A DNA stretch of 64,000 bases, taken from Bacillota bacterium (GTDB lineage Bacteria; Bacillota; Clostridia; Christensenellales; CAG-138). The stretch spans positions 38,146 through 102,145 of the forward strand of contig JAEWCL010000001.1 in the NCBI GenBank assembly GCA_023390655.1, in the 5' to 3' direction. Both the position numbers and the translations under genes were made by a program. The notes under the pieces were generated by a model that did not search any database, was not told where the DNA came from, and worked only from the letters and a program-made list of their open reading frames with translations. Of this stretch, positions 16,358 through 25,724 are shown one piece after another (position 1 is the first letter of the stretch; each line of letters begins with the position of its first letter).

Positions 16358-17824
16358 TTACCGGATTTGCTGCACTTTCATCATGGCATCATATAAGGCG
16401 AGAAACTGATGGTGCTTGCGCTGGAACTGCTCGCTCGGGGACGGCAAGAAGCATTGCTCCATCCGTACTACGCCTGCCGCCGCCTCGTCGTAGGATGCAT
16501 ATACATTGGCGGCAACAGCGCCGATCATGGCTGCGCCAAGGCAAGCGGCCTCTTTCTCTAACGGGATGTATACGGGAATGCCCGTGATATCCGCCTGCAT
16601 CTGGCACCATATGGGGGATTTCGCGCCACCTCCGGTGGCAATAATACGCTCGATCGGCGTGCCGCTTGCACTGATATGGTCACAATTCTTTTTGAGCAGG
16701 TGCGCAACGCCTTCCATCACGGCCAACGCCAGGTCAAATCCATCATGCTTGCTGCGAAGACCGAAAAAGACGCCGCATGCGTCACGGTCGAATTCCGGCG
16801 CATTGGTGCCCACAATATATGGAAGAAAGATGATTTCGCTTGGCGCGCGTCCAACGAGTGCGGCATTCAGTTCCTCATAAGAAGTGGCTGCCATGCAGAT
16901 TTGCTTGAACCACTCCAAGCTGACGCCGCCGCTTTCCGCCACCGGCAGCATCACGTAAGAATTTGGGAGGAACCCGTAATGCATCGGAATGCCGGTATCC
17001 TGCCTGACAGGCAAGGCGGCGATGCTGGAGAGTCCCATAACCGTACCGGTAGAAAGATTCATGCACCCTACATGCACGTTGCCCGTTCCGACCATACCGG
17101 CAAAATGATCCAGCGTGCCGATATTCACCGTTGCTCCTTCCGAAAGCCCGATCGCCGCGGCGACATCCTTTTTTAGTGTACCTGCACAAGTGCATGGCTC
17201 CGCAAGCGACGGCAGCTGGGTTTCCTGAATACCGATGAACTCCAGCATCTCAGGCCAGTATCGTTTGGCATAGATGTCAAAATAGAATGTAAACGTTGCA
17301 ATTGAGCGATCGGCAAGCAGGTTGCCTGTCAAACGGTAGACAACAAAGTCTTTGAGCAGCACATAATGGGCGGCCACAGAATCAAGTTCCGGGCGGTGGC
17401 GCCTTAACCATAGGATTTTTGTTGCCGGCCAGGTGGGCAGTACGGCGGGCTGACCGGTATGCGCATAACAGACGGCAGGAGAGAACTGCTTCTCCACCAG
17501 TGCGCACTCCTCCTGTGAGCGTTCGTCCATCCAGCTGATGGCGTTCATCAGCGGATTGCCGTTGCTGTCAAGCACAACAAGTGATTCGGCCTGCCCGGTG
17601 AACGTAATGCTGCATATGCTGCGTGCATCCGCAGCGCTAGCCTTGATGAGCCTGTGCAGGATGCCGGTCAGCACATGGACATACGCGTCTGCATCAAATT
17701 CCACAGATCCGTTTCCCCGCATATAGGTTACCGCCGCACTTTCCATATGTAAACGGCGAAAAGCCCCGTCATACAGGGCGGCTTTGATATTTGTGCTGCC
17801 AAGATCAACCCCGATAAACAACAT
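16358..17824 (-). CDS. FGGY-family carbohydrate kinase
   Basis: The 488-residue protein begins with the FGGY phosphate-1 motif FIGVDLGSTNIKAALYD, has FTGQAESLVVLD and SWMDERSQEE as in xylulokinases and gluconokinases, the probable catalytic Asp in NIGTLDHFAGMVG, and the C-terminal ATGGGAKSPIWCQMQADITG adenine-binding region. It should phosphorylate an open-chain sugar or polyol in the cytoplasm. The exact substrate cannot be read from the sequence. It follows the MFS gene by 2 bases and is probably co-transcribed with it from the promoter at 19101-19129. Confidence 0.85.
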   Translation of the reverse strand: MLFIGVDLGSTNIKAALYDGAFRRLHMESAAVTYMRGNGSVEFDADAYVHVLTGILHRLIKASAADARSICSITFTGQAESLVVLDSNGNPLMNAISWMDERSQEECALVEKQFSPAVCYAHTGQPAVLPTWPATKILWLRRHRPELDSVAAHYVLLKDFVVYRLTGNLLADRSIATFTFYFDIYAKRYWPEMLEFIGIQETQLPSLAEPCTCAGTLKKDVAAAIGLSEGATVNIGTLDHFAGMVGTGNVHVGCMNLSTGTVMGLSSIAALPVRQDTGIPMHYGFLPNSYVMLPVAESGGVSLEWFKQICMAATSYEELNAALVGRAPSEIIFLPYIVGTNAPEFDRDACGVFFGLRSKHDGFDLALAVMEGVAHLLKKNCDHISASGTPIERIIATGGGAKSPIWCQMQADITGIPVYIPLEKEAACLGAAMIGAVAANVYASYDEAAAGVVRMEQCFLPSPSEQFQRKHHQFLALYDAMMKVQQIR

Positions 17825-17826
17825 AG

Positions 17827-19008
17827 TTACCCCCGCGCATTGCGTTTCATTTTACGGTATACGACATAAGCCAGAAAACACGCTGCCAGCGCTGCTACCG
17901 ACAGCATGGCAAACGCATAGCGGATATCCAGCCTGCCGGAAAGAAACCCCATAAGGGATGGAAACACCATTCCGCCAAGGCCGCATCCGGCGCTCATCAA
18001 TCCGATTGCACTGCCTGTGTGCTGCGGAAATTCTTTCGCCGCAAGATCAACCAGAAGCGACCATATGGGGCCAAACGCAAAGCCGATCAGTCCGCAAAGA
18101 ACAAGAGACAGATAGGGGAGGCCGGATATGGCAAGGATGAAAAAAAGCAGGAACGACGCGCCGAAGGCGATCAAAAGCGTCTTTTGCGAAGAAAGAGTGG
18201 AGAAGGAGCATACAAACCTTGATAGCGCCATGCAAAGCCAATAGGTGGAGATGGCGTAAGCGCCCAGATGATCGCCGGATAATTTCAAGGCAAACAGCGA
18301 CTCGGTAAAGTACCCAATGCCACATTCCAACCCAACATAGAGCAGGATCAAAAAGAACAGCAGCGCGAAGAGGGCGGATTTAAAAAATGCGTACATCGGT
18401 ATATGTCTTTCCATACCTGCCGTTGCAGCGGCTTTTCTGAACCTGGTGAAGCAAAAAGGCACAAGCAGCACCGTATATCCAATACCGCATATAACAAATA
18501 CCGCCCGCCAATTCCAGGAGAACGTTCCGATGCACCATTGTATGAAAATTGGGCTGACGACCGCGCCGAAACTGAGCAAAGACTGTGATAGATTGATATA
18601 TTTCGCGCTTTTTTCCGGGAACGCATCGGCCAAAGCAGCAGTTCCGATGCATTCACACATGCAGTAGCCGACGCCAATCAGAAAAACGCCTGCGATAAAC
18701 ACCCATGTGCCGCTTGCCGCAGCGGCCAATGCACAGCCCACGATGAATGTCAGCATAAATCCGAACATCGTATACTTTTTCCCAATGCGGTCGGAAAGAT
18801 TGCCGAACAGCAAGGGAGCCAAGACAAAGCCGGCGTTCTGCATCGCAACCAGAAGGCCGGAACCCAGAGGAGTCATGGAAAACTCGCTTGAAACGTTGCG
18901 CAAAACCAATTGGTAGCCGCCCATCTCAAATCCGATAAAGAATAAAAGGCCGGAAACGAGAGCCAACAGAACTGGAGCGTTGCGATTTGGCAAAGTAAAC
19001 TTCGGCAC
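17827..19008 (-). CDS. MFS transporter
   Basis: The 393-residue protein has about 12 hydrophobic segments and the MFS loop 2-3 motif GNLSDRIGKKYTMFG. It belongs to the general sugar/metabolite MFS group. Its tight link to the FGGY kinase (2-base gap) suggests uptake of the kinase substrate. An ABC uptake system of the same region lies divergently, so the organism would have two routes of entry, possibly for two related compounds. Confidence 0.85.
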   Translation of the reverse strand: MPKFTLPNRNAPVLLALVSGLLFFIGFEMGGYQLVLRNVSSEFSMTPLGSGLLVAMQNAGFVLAPLLFGNLSDRIGKKYTMFGFMLTFIVGCALAAAASGTWVFIAGVFLIGVGYCMCECIGTAALADAFPEKSAKYINLSQSLLSFGAVVSPIFIQWCIGTFSWNWRAVFVICGIGYTVLLVPFCFTRFRKAAATAGMERHIPMYAFFKSALFALLFFLILLYVGLECGIGYFTESLFALKLSGDHLGAYAISTYWLCMALSRFVCSFSTLSSQKTLLIAFGASFLLFFILAISGLPYLSLVLCGLIGFAFGPIWSLLVDLAAKEFPQHTGSAIGLMSAGCGLGGMVFPSLMGFLSGRLDIRYAFAMLSVAALAACFLAYVVYRKMKRNARG

Positions 19009-19100
19009 CTTTTATGTGATCCTTTCCGTCAGCACAGGGTCTGCTTCTCATGTAGTAAATCCGGAAGGCTGCCGCATGAACCTGCTTCTACCTCGGCAAC

Positions 19101-19129
19101 AGTATAATAATTATCCAAAAAGAAAGCAA
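19101..19129 (-). promoter_or_regulatory. Promoter of the MFS-kinase operon (shared type)
   Basis: On the minus strand TTGCTT (19124-19129), a 17-base spacer and TATACT (19101-19106). The spacer, the -10 region and the bases upstream of the -35 box nearly match the promoter at 29540-29568. The remainder of the 500-base gap (19009-19508) holds a second, rightward promoter and two palindromes; no gene is seen in it. Confidence 0.65.
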
Positions 19130-19342
19130 TAGATAAATATATAGAAAACAATATTAATTTGATGAGCGCGAACATTTACAGTGCATCTGTCATTTCCCAC
19201 ATAAGGAAGAAAGTAAATGCTGGGAGCCTTTATACTTGAGCCCTTTCTTTTGAGCAGGACCCGCAACCTATCTATAAAGGGCGGTCATGTATACAATTCT
19301 GCAATTGCCCTGATTGCCGCCACTTTGTTATATGTATTATTG

Positions 19343-19356
19343 CGAAAATAGTTTCG
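19343..19356. promoter_or_regulatory. Palindromic operator copy 1
   Basis: CGAAAATAGTTTCG has 5-base inverted arms (CGAAA/TTTCG) around 4 bases. It lies just upstream of the -35 box of the ABC operon promoter. A second copy lies 75 bp downstream. Confidence 0.6.
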
Positions 19357-19366
19357 TTAATTTTTG

Positions 19367-19395
19367 TTGACCGATCATAAATACGCGTCTATATT
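19367..19395 (+). promoter_or_regulatory. Promoter of the sugar ABC operon
   Basis: TTGACC (19367-19372), a 17-base spacer and TATATT (19390-19395), about 115 bases before the permease gene. It lies between two copies of the same palindrome, so repression by looping or by blocking both ends is plausible. Confidence 0.65.
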
Positions 19396-19417
19396 AACAA
19401 CATTAGGTTACACAAAC

Positions 19418-19431
19418 CGAAAATAATTTCG
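19418..19431. promoter_or_regulatory. Palindromic operator copy 2
   Basis: CGAAAATAATTTCG differs from copy 1 at one base only. It lies about 15-30 bases after the predicted transcription start. The centre-to-centre distance of 75 bp is close to seven helical turns. The LacI-family protein at 23327 is the obvious candidate to bind it; that is inference. Confidence 0.6.
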
Positions 19432-19508
19432 AAAATCCAGCATTTAACGATATATCTGACCGCACGAAAACACCTTTCTAACATGTATCAGCAATTTGGG
19501 AGGAAACG

Positions 19509-20504
19509 ATGGAAAACAAAAAAAGCACCATGAGGGCGTTGCTCGAAAAATTTGTGGATGTTCGTGAGGCCGGCGTTTTGATGCCGCTGCTGCTGGCCGT
19601 GATTCTGTTTTCAGTCAACAGCGATAAATTCTTTACTGTCAGCAATATGTCAAATGTGATGCGTACGGCCGCCTTTACTATCATTACCTCGATTGGGCAG
19701 GCGTTTCTGATCATTGCCGGGAGCTGGGATATCTCGGTCGGCGCTGTGTTTTCCCTCGGCGGTGTCGCTGCGGCGGCACTGATGACGTACTACAACCTGC
19801 CCATTTGGGTGGCCGTAGTACTTGCGCTGGTCATCGGCGCGTTGGTTGGCGCATTCAACGGCTTTCTCGTCCAGACGATTAAGCTTCCCCCTTTTATTGC
19901 TACGATGGGGAGCATGTACGCCGCACGGGGGCTGTGTACGGGATATACAAAGGGTGTTTCCGTATATCCGCTGCCGGAGACATTTTTAACGGTAGGCCAA
20001 AAGGGGATATTAATCGGCAATTACGAATTGCCGTACGTCGTCGTAATTGCGGTCGTACTGGCTGCACTTGCAGGATTCGTTTTGCGGTTTACCACCTATG
20101 GCCGGAAGCTTTATGCGGCTGGCGGAAACGGTGAGGCCGCCCGGCTTTCCGGCATTCCGACGGTGAAAATCCGGTTTTCCGCGTTCGTCCTCACCGGCAT
20201 ACTTGCTGCGCTCACCGGCGTACTCATGGCGTCGCGCGTTGGGTCTGCACAGCCCAATATCGGTTCCGGCTTTGAGATGACCGTTGTTGCAGCGTGCGTC
20301 ATCGGCGGCATCAGCATGGATGGTGGCGCCGGTTCCATCATTGGCATTGTCATGGGGTCCTTCTTTATGGCGATGATCAGCAACGGCATGACGCTTGTGA
20401 AGATCGACGCCTACTGGCAGCAATTGGTCATCGGGCTTGTGCTCATTTTCGCCTGCTCCCTTGAATATGTCCGCAACCGAATCCGCATCAGCTTAAACAT
20501 CTGA
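19509..20504 (+). CDS. Sugar ABC transporter permease (RbsC/XylH type)
   Basis: The 331-residue membrane protein belongs to the ribose/xylose/galactose branch of ABC permeases. It has 8-10 hydrophobic segments and the family stretch ASRVGSAQPNIGSGFEMTVV followed by CVIGGISMDGGAGSIIG near residues 238-278. It starts at the ATG at 19509 behind GGGAGGAA. Ten bases separate it from the ATPase gene. Unusually for this branch, the order is permease, ATPase, binding protein. Confidence 0.92.
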   Translation: MENKKSTMRALLEKFVDVREAGVLMPLLLAVILFSVNSDKFFTVSNMSNVMRTAAFTIITSIGQAFLIIAGSWDISVGAVFSLGGVAAAALMTYYNLPIWVAVVLALVIGALVGAFNGFLVQTIKLPPFIATMGSMYAARGLCTGYTKGVSVYPLPETFLTVGQKGILIGNYELPYVVVIAVVLAALAGFVLRFTTYGRKLYAAGGNGEAARLSGIPTVKIRFSAFVLTGILAALTGVLMASRVGSAQPNIGSGFEMTVVAACVIGGISMDGGAGSIIGIVMGSFFMAMISNGMTLVKIDAYWQQLVIGLVLIFACSLEYVRNRIRISLNI

Positions 20505-20514
20505 GGAGAGACAT

Positions 20515-22029
20515 ATGGAACAAAGTATCATTCTCCAAATGAAAGGGGTCACCAAATCCTTTGGTGCCACAAAGGCGTTAAAGAATGTTTCCATTGATCT
20601 GATGGAACAGGAGATACTGGCCATTTGCGGCGAAAACGGCGCAGGCAAATCCACCCTGATGAAAGTACTCAGCGGTTCCTACGAGTACAGCTCCTATGAG
20701 GGCGAGATCTGGGTCAACGGTAAAAAATGCGCGTTCCGTGATCCGGCGGATTCTTCCGCGGCTGGTATTGAAATGATCTATCAGGAAATCAGCGTCCATC
20801 TCGATCTGTCGGTGGCGGAGAATATTTTCCTTGGTCGTGTGCCTACGAAAAACGGTATCATCCAGTGGGCGGCCATGCGGGAGGCAGCTGAGAAGTATGT
20901 TGCAATGGTCGGCTTGAACGTCCCCGTCACCACGCGCCTGCGCGACCTGAGCGCATCCCAGTGCCAGATGGTTTCCATCGCGCGCGCGCTTTCCCGCAAC
21001 CCAAAGATACTTGTGCTGGACGAACCCACCTCGCCGTTGACGGAGGCAGAGGTAGAGGAACTGTTTAGAATACTGTTCCGCTTGCGCGAACAGGGCATTT
21101 CCTGCATCTATATCAGTCACAAAATTCGTGAAATCAAACGCCTGGCGGATCGTGTCTGCATCATGCGCGACGGTTCCCATGTCTGGACAAAACCGGCCCG
21201 CGAGGTTGGCGTCAACGACATTGTAGAGGCTATGGTCAATCGAAAAATCGAGAATATGTATCCCAAGGAAACTGTTCCGATCGGCAAGGAAGCGTTTGGT
21301 ATCAAGAACCTTCGCGTCAAGCATCCCTACAACAAAAAGAAGTACATCGTGGACGGCTTGGATATCGCGGTCCGCGAAGGGGAAATTTTGGGTCTGGTCG
21401 GCTTGGTCGGTTCCGGCCGATCCGAAACGGTCAACGCAATCTTTGGCGCAATCGGGAGTACGTATGATGAGATGCGCATCGGTGGAGCGCCAACAAGAAT
21501 TAAAGATCCGGGCGATGCGATCAGCAAGGGACTCGCGCTGCTGAGCGAGGACCGCAAGGTCAACGGGTTTATTCCTACGCTCGATATCGCAAAAAACATC
21601 AGCCTGCCCCGCCTCGATAAGGTATCGCAAACGGGCATTATGAAGAAGGATGCCGAAAGGAAGTACGGTGAGGCGTACATGAAGGCCCTGAGCATCAAGG
21701 CAAACTCCGAGCGCGACATGGTGACAGGCCTCTCCGGCGGCAACCAGCAGAAGGTTGTCCTGTCCAAATGGCTGATGGCCGATCCCAAGGTTCTGCTGCT
21801 GGACGAACCGACGCGCGGCATCGACGTAGGTGCAAAAACACAGATTTACCAGATGATGATGCAACTTGTCAAGCAGGGCATGGCAATCGTCATGATCTCT
21901 TCGGAGCTGCCTGAGCTGGTGGGCATGTGCGACCGCTTTCTGCTGCTGGCCAATGGAAAGATCCGCGCTGAACTGACGCGGGAAGAAGCTGACGAGGAAC
22001 TGTTCCTGCGCATCTGCTCCGGTGCCTGA
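20515..22029 (+). CDS. Sugar ABC transporter ATPase (two-domain, RbsA/XylG type)
   Basis: The 504-residue protein has two ABC domains. The first has Walker A GENGAGKSTLMKVL, a degenerate signature DLSASQCQMVSIARAL and Walker B ILVLDEPTSPL. The second has the typical weak Walker A VGSGRSETVNAIFG, signature LSGGNQQKVVLSKWL and Walker B LLLDEPTRGIDVG. This arrangement is characteristic of monosaccharide importers. It follows the permease by 10 bases. Confidence 0.93.
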   Translation: MEQSIILQMKGVTKSFGATKALKNVSIDLMEQEILAICGENGAGKSTLMKVLSGSYEYSSYEGEIWVNGKKCAFRDPADSSAAGIEMIYQEISVHLDLSVAENIFLGRVPTKNGIIQWAAMREAAEKYVAMVGLNVPVTTRLRDLSASQCQMVSIARALSRNPKILVLDEPTSPLTEAEVEELFRILFRLREQGISCIYISHKIREIKRLADRVCIMRDGSHVWTKPAREVGVNDIVEAMVNRKIENMYPKETVPIGKEAFGIKNLRVKHPYNKKKYIVDGLDIAVREGEILGLVGLVGSGRSETVNAIFGAIGSTYDEMRIGGAPTRIKDPGDAISKGLALLSEDRKVNGFIPTLDIAKNISLPRLDKVSQTGIMKKDAERKYGEAYMKALSIKANSERDMVTGLSGGNQQKVVLSKWLMADPKVLLLDEPTRGIDVGAKTQIYQMMMQLVKQGMAIVMISSELPELVGMCDRFLLLANGKIRAELTREEADEELFLRICSGA

Positions 22030-22117
22030 TCCCTTTCAGGCGGCAATTCTCAAGGAATATACCGATTGTTGGTGCCAAGGGGCATTAACATAAAATAACA
22101 ATGGAGGATCGAACACG

Positions 22118-23200
22118 ATGAAAAAGCTACTTACTCTGGCCCTAGTGCTCATGCTTGCATTAAGCTTTGCCAGCTGCAGTAAGCCCGGAGCCGCCGAACA
22201 GACTGCGGTTACGGAGAACGGCACCGGCGTTCCTGCCGAACCTGCAGCGCCGTCTGAGACTGCAGCGCCTGCCGCGGAAGGCGGCGAGCAACCGTACATT
22301 ATTTTGGTTAACGCCCTCATCGGCCATCCTGTCTACGAACAGCAGGCGGAGGCCGCGCGCAAGGCCGCTGAAGATTATGGCGTAAAGCTTGAAATCATCG
22401 GGCCAACGTTCGGGACGAGCACCATCGTGACCGATTATATCGCGGCAATGGAGAATGCCATCACCTTACAGCCGGACGCGATTATCGGGGAACCATTCGA
22501 CCCCTCTCTCTTTGAGGTGTTCTCCCGTGCAAAGCAGGCAAACATCCCCATGTTCCTGACCTCCAACTTGCTCGAGAACGAGGATGATTTCGTTGCCTGG
22601 ATCGGCACGGATAACTACAATTACGGTGTAAATGCCGTAGACATGATCGCTGAGAAAACCGGCGGCAAAGCGAACATCTGCGTGGTCATGGGCGACCTTG
22701 CGACCACAAACCAGGTTGAACAGCGCAAAGGCATTGAAGAACGCATTGCCCAGAAGTATCCGGACATGAAAGTTGTCAATGTGGTTGCCGATAAGAATGA
22801 TCTGGCCACCGCTATGAATGTTACTGAGGATACGCTCAATACCTATCCGGAAACCAATTGCTTTGTGATGCTGGAGTCCACCGGCGGCCCGGGCGTTGCC
22901 CAAGTCTGCGCGGAGATGAACCGCGATGACGTTCTGATCCTTGACATCGACGCCGTTGCGGCCACCATCGATAATATCAAGGCCGGTAAGGTGTGGGCCA
23001 CCCTGGCGCAGAACTTCTACAAGCGCGGCTATGAGTCCGTCCGCATGGCGTACGAATACCTGAACGAAGGCAGCAATGCAAGCTTTGCAAAACTCAACGA
23101 CTCGGGCACGGTTCTGATCGATGAGAGAAATGTCGTAGCCTATGAAGAGAACCTTTGGGATCAAATCATCTACAAGGGCACACCCTGGCCTGCGAAATAG
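22118..23200 (+). CDS. Sugar-binding lipoprotein of the ABC transporter
   Basis: The 360-residue protein has a lipoprotein signal with Cys20 (SFASC), an Ala/Pro/Glu-rich linker to about residue 60, and a periplasmic-binding-protein type I domain beginning PYIILVNALIGHPVYEQQAEAA. Similar proteins bind ribose, xylose, allose or polyols. The start at 22118 is preceded by GGAGG at 22102. It is the third gene of the transporter operon, 88 bases after the ATPase gene. Confidence 0.92.
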   Translation: MKKLLTLALVLMLALSFASCSKPGAAEQTAVTENGTGVPAEPAAPSETAAPAAEGGEQPYIILVNALIGHPVYEQQAEAARKAAEDYGVKLEIIGPTFGTSTIVTDYIAAMENAITLQPDAIIGEPFDPSLFEVFSRAKQANIPMFLTSNLLENEDDFVAWIGTDNYNYGVNAVDMIAEKTGGKANICVVMGDLATTNQVEQRKGIEERIAQKYPDMKVVNVVADKNDLATAMNVTEDTLNTYPETNCFVMLESTGGPGVAQVCAEMNRDDVLILDIDAVAATIDNIKAGKVWATLAQNFYKRGYESVRMAYEYLNEGSNASFAKLNDSGTVLIDERNVVAYEENLWDQIIYKGTPWPAK

Positions 23201-23212
23201 ATCGTCTTGTAT

Positions 23213-23250
23213 GATCGGGGCGCCGTTTTTGCAACGGCGTCCCGGGGATC
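23213..23250 (+). terminator. Hairpin after the ABC operon
   Basis: CGCCGTT/AACGGCG extended by GATC outer arms forms a strong stem-loop right after the binding-protein gene. There is no T tract, so it may be an attenuator or 3' end stabiliser rather than a full terminator before the regulator gene. Confidence 0.45.
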
Positions 23251-23326
23251 GTGAATCATCTATATATGGATAGAACCCAATATATGTTAAAGTAGGACTA
23301 TCACACCTGTAAGTGAGGGCGGAAGT

Positions 23327-24328
23327 ATGGCCAGATTGCGGGATATCGCAGAAAAAACCGGATTAAATGTATCCACCGTGTCCCGGGCTTTGCGTGATGC
23401 TCCCGATATCAAGCCCGCAACGATCAATCTGGTCAAACGGACTGCCATGCAGATGGGATACCGGATGCGCTTTCAGGGCAAGGGCAGCAACACCGTTGGC
23501 CTGATTGTGCCGGAAATAGGCAGCCATTATTATTCGGAAATGGTTGAGTCCATTGAGCGGGAACTAAAAAAGCACGGCTGTTCGATGCTCGTCTGCATCG
23601 GAGGGTTCGATGCCGGGAGCATTCTTAACGCAATCGATCAGATGGTACAGCATGATATTTGCGGCATGATTATCAATGATTGCTTTGTTCTAGACGGCAA
23701 GGAGGATATCCGGAAGCACGACCGTATCGCGCATTCTGCACTGCCGCTGGTGCTGATTTCCGAAAATAGGGCGGGTCTGCCGGTGGACGCCATTTGTATC
23801 GACACCAAGTTCGCCGTGCGTCTGGCGATGGAGCATCTGATCGAATTGGGACACACGGAAATCGGCTACATCGGGGAATATGCTTCAGATGTGCGATACC
23901 GGACATATCTTGAGCTTTTAAAGGAAAAGGAACTACCGATCCGCGAAAACCATGTGAAGCGCGGCAAGGAACGGTTTGAATTGGGCGGTTACCTGCGCGC
24001 CAGAGAGCTTCTGCAGGAACCGGATATCGCAAGCATGACGGCTGTTATTGCCTGTTACGATCAGGTAGCGCTTGGCGCGCTGAGCGCCTTTTCGGAAGCT
24101 GGCATCCGTGTGCCGGAGGAGATATCGGTGGTCGGGTTTGATAACATCATACTCAATGATTACCTGCCCATCCAGTTAACAAGCATTATGAATCCGACTG
24201 AGCAGCTAGGCTCGTTGGCGGTCAAGCTGTTGGTGGACAATATCAAGGAAAAGGAAAATCACGTGGTGCAGAACGTCTCTTTGCAGCCAAGACTTGTGGT
24301 GCGGAATTCCACCTGTACGCGCTTATAA
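23327..24328 (+). CDS. LacI-family transcriptional regulator
   Basis: The 333-residue protein has an N-terminal helix-turn-helix with LRDIAEKTGLNVSTVSRAL (4-22), the hinge region, and a sugar-binding domain (GLIVPEIGSHYYSEMVES; PEEISVVGFDNIILNDYL; PLTS-like PIQLTSIMNPTEQLG). It lies between the ABC transporter genes and the isomerase-like gene, which suggests that it controls this cluster. The paired palindromes around the ABC promoter (19343-19431) are plausible operators. The ligand is unknown. Confidence 0.9.
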   Translation: MARLRDIAEKTGLNVSTVSRALRDAPDIKPATINLVKRTAMQMGYRMRFQGKGSNTVGLIVPEIGSHYYSEMVESIERELKKHGCSMLVCIGGFDAGSILNAIDQMVQHDICGMIINDCFVLDGKEDIRKHDRIAHSALPLVLISENRAGLPVDAICIDTKFAVRLAMEHLIELGHTEIGYIGEYASDVRYRTYLELLKEKELPIRENHVKRGKERFELGGYLRARELLQEPDIASMTAVIACYDQVALGALSAFSEAGIRVPEEISVVGFDNIILNDYLPIQLTSIMNPTEQLGSLAVKLLVDNIKEKENHVVQNVSLQPRLVVRNSTCTRL

Positions 24329-24356
24329 AACATTGAACACGATAAAGGAAGATAAT

Positions 24357-25709
24357 ATGAAGAAAATCGGTTTTGTTTGCTTCGGGGAAGTAAATACGCC
24401 CTTTGAGCGTCTTAAAATCAAGCATGGTGCGGCGCTGCGTACGTTAAACAGCGTTACGGGCACTGTGTACGATGCCGGTATCGTGATCGACGACGCCGCA
24501 TATGCAACGGCAGACGCGGCTATAGAAAAGCTCTTAGCCGCCGACCCGGATTGCCTGATCGTATGCGTGGCAGGCTGGGTGCCCACGCATGCGGTGATCC
24601 GCGTGACGGATGCGTTCCGCTACCTGCCGATGTTGCTCTGGGGACTCTGCGGCTGGATGGAAGGCGGACGCCTGGTGACGACCGCTGATCAGGCCGCAAC
24701 CACCGCCATACGCCCTGCATTTGAGGCGATGCATTACCGGTTCAAGTACATCTATAACGTAATCGGCAAGCCGGAACCCGTGGATAAAATCGAGGCGTTC
24801 ACGAACGCCGCGTATGCCGCGCGCAGGATGAGAAGTGCGCGCGTAGGAACCATGGGTTACCGCGATATGCTGCTCTATGGCACCCAGTTTGAAGGCAACA
24901 GCATGCGCGGTAAGCTGGGGATTGAGGTCGAGCCCTTCGAAATGCTTGAAATGGTACAGAACATGGAAACCCTCGATGCGCCAGAGGTACGCGAGGGAAT
25001 GGCGTTCATCAAGGAAAACTGGACGTTTGAGAAGGAATGCGACGACTCGATCCTCGAAACCGGCGTAAAATATGCGCTGGCCATCGGCAAAAAGATTGAG
25101 GAACGGGGCTATCAGGCCATCACGCTCATTGATGTGGACGGGATGAAGAAGCTTCTCGGCTTTCCGCCCGCCATGGTGTTTATGCTGCTCGAGCATTACT
25201 ATGGGGTACTGACCGTGCCGGAGAACGATATCATGGGGGCGGTTACGCAGTTGATCGCTTCCGGTATTACGGGGCAAACGGTGCCGTATCTTGAATACTA
25301 CGAATTCTTTGAAAGCAGTATGCTCATCGGCGTGCCGGACTATATCCCGGCGGCGGTTACGGATGGAGCCGTGCGCGTACTGCCGACGGCCTTCGGCATG
25401 TTGTCCAGCAGCCTGTTAAACGTATCCCGCGTCAAAACGGGCCTCGTTACCTGCATGAGGCTGGTTTACCTTGATGGAACCTACTATATGCATATGTATC
25501 TTGCGGATGCAAAAACGCCCAAGCAATGGGAGGAATGCGGCTGGGCGCCGCCTGCGCCGCAGCTGCCGAGCCTGGAGGTTATCCCGCAGGACTGCACGGT
25601 TGAGGAATTTGCGCAAAAGGTCTCGAGCCAGCATGTGATCGTCTGCTATGGCGATCATCGCGAGGCGGTCCGGGACTTCTGCAAACTGATGGACATTAAA
25701 CTGCTTTAA
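24357..25709 (+). CDS. L-fucose/L-arabinose isomerase-like protein
   Basis: The 450-residue protein resembles the FucI/AraA isomerase superfamily: an N-terminal Rossmann-like domain (MKKIGFVCFGEVNTPFERL, LIVCVAGWVPTH), and a middle region with GTMGYRDMLLYG and LGIEVEPFEMLEM. It ends in a smaller beta-rich domain. Such proteins interconvert aldoses and ketoses with a divalent metal; several in sugar clusters have no known substrate. The ATG at 24357 follows AAGGAAG and is 28 bases after lacI. The longer open frame upstream runs over the end of the regulator gene and is not used. Confidence 0.75.
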   Translation: MKKIGFVCFGEVNTPFERLKIKHGAALRTLNSVTGTVYDAGIVIDDAAYATADAAIEKLLAADPDCLIVCVAGWVPTHAVIRVTDAFRYLPMLLWGLCGWMEGGRLVTTADQAATTAIRPAFEAMHYRFKYIYNVIGKPEPVDKIEAFTNAAYAARRMRSARVGTMGYRDMLLYGTQFEGNSMRGKLGIEVEPFEMLEMVQNMETLDAPEVREGMAFIKENWTFEKECDDSILETGVKYALAIGKKIEERGYQAITLIDVDGMKKLLGFPPAMVFMLLEHYYGVLTVPENDIMGAVTQLIASGITGQTVPYLEYYEFFESSMLIGVPDYIPAAVTDGAVRVLPTAFGMLSSSLLNVSRVKTGLVTCMRLVYLDGTYYMHMYLADAKTPKQWEECGWAPPAPQLPSLEVIPQDCTVEEFAQKVSSQHVIVCYGDHREAVRDFCKLMDIKLL

Positions 25710-25724
25710 ATATGTGAATTTGGA

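Noticed and set aside
20578..21864. Open frame of 428 codons antisense to the sugar ABC ATPase
   Set aside because: The ATPase has intact Walker and signature motifs; the antisense frame shows none and no ribosome binding site.
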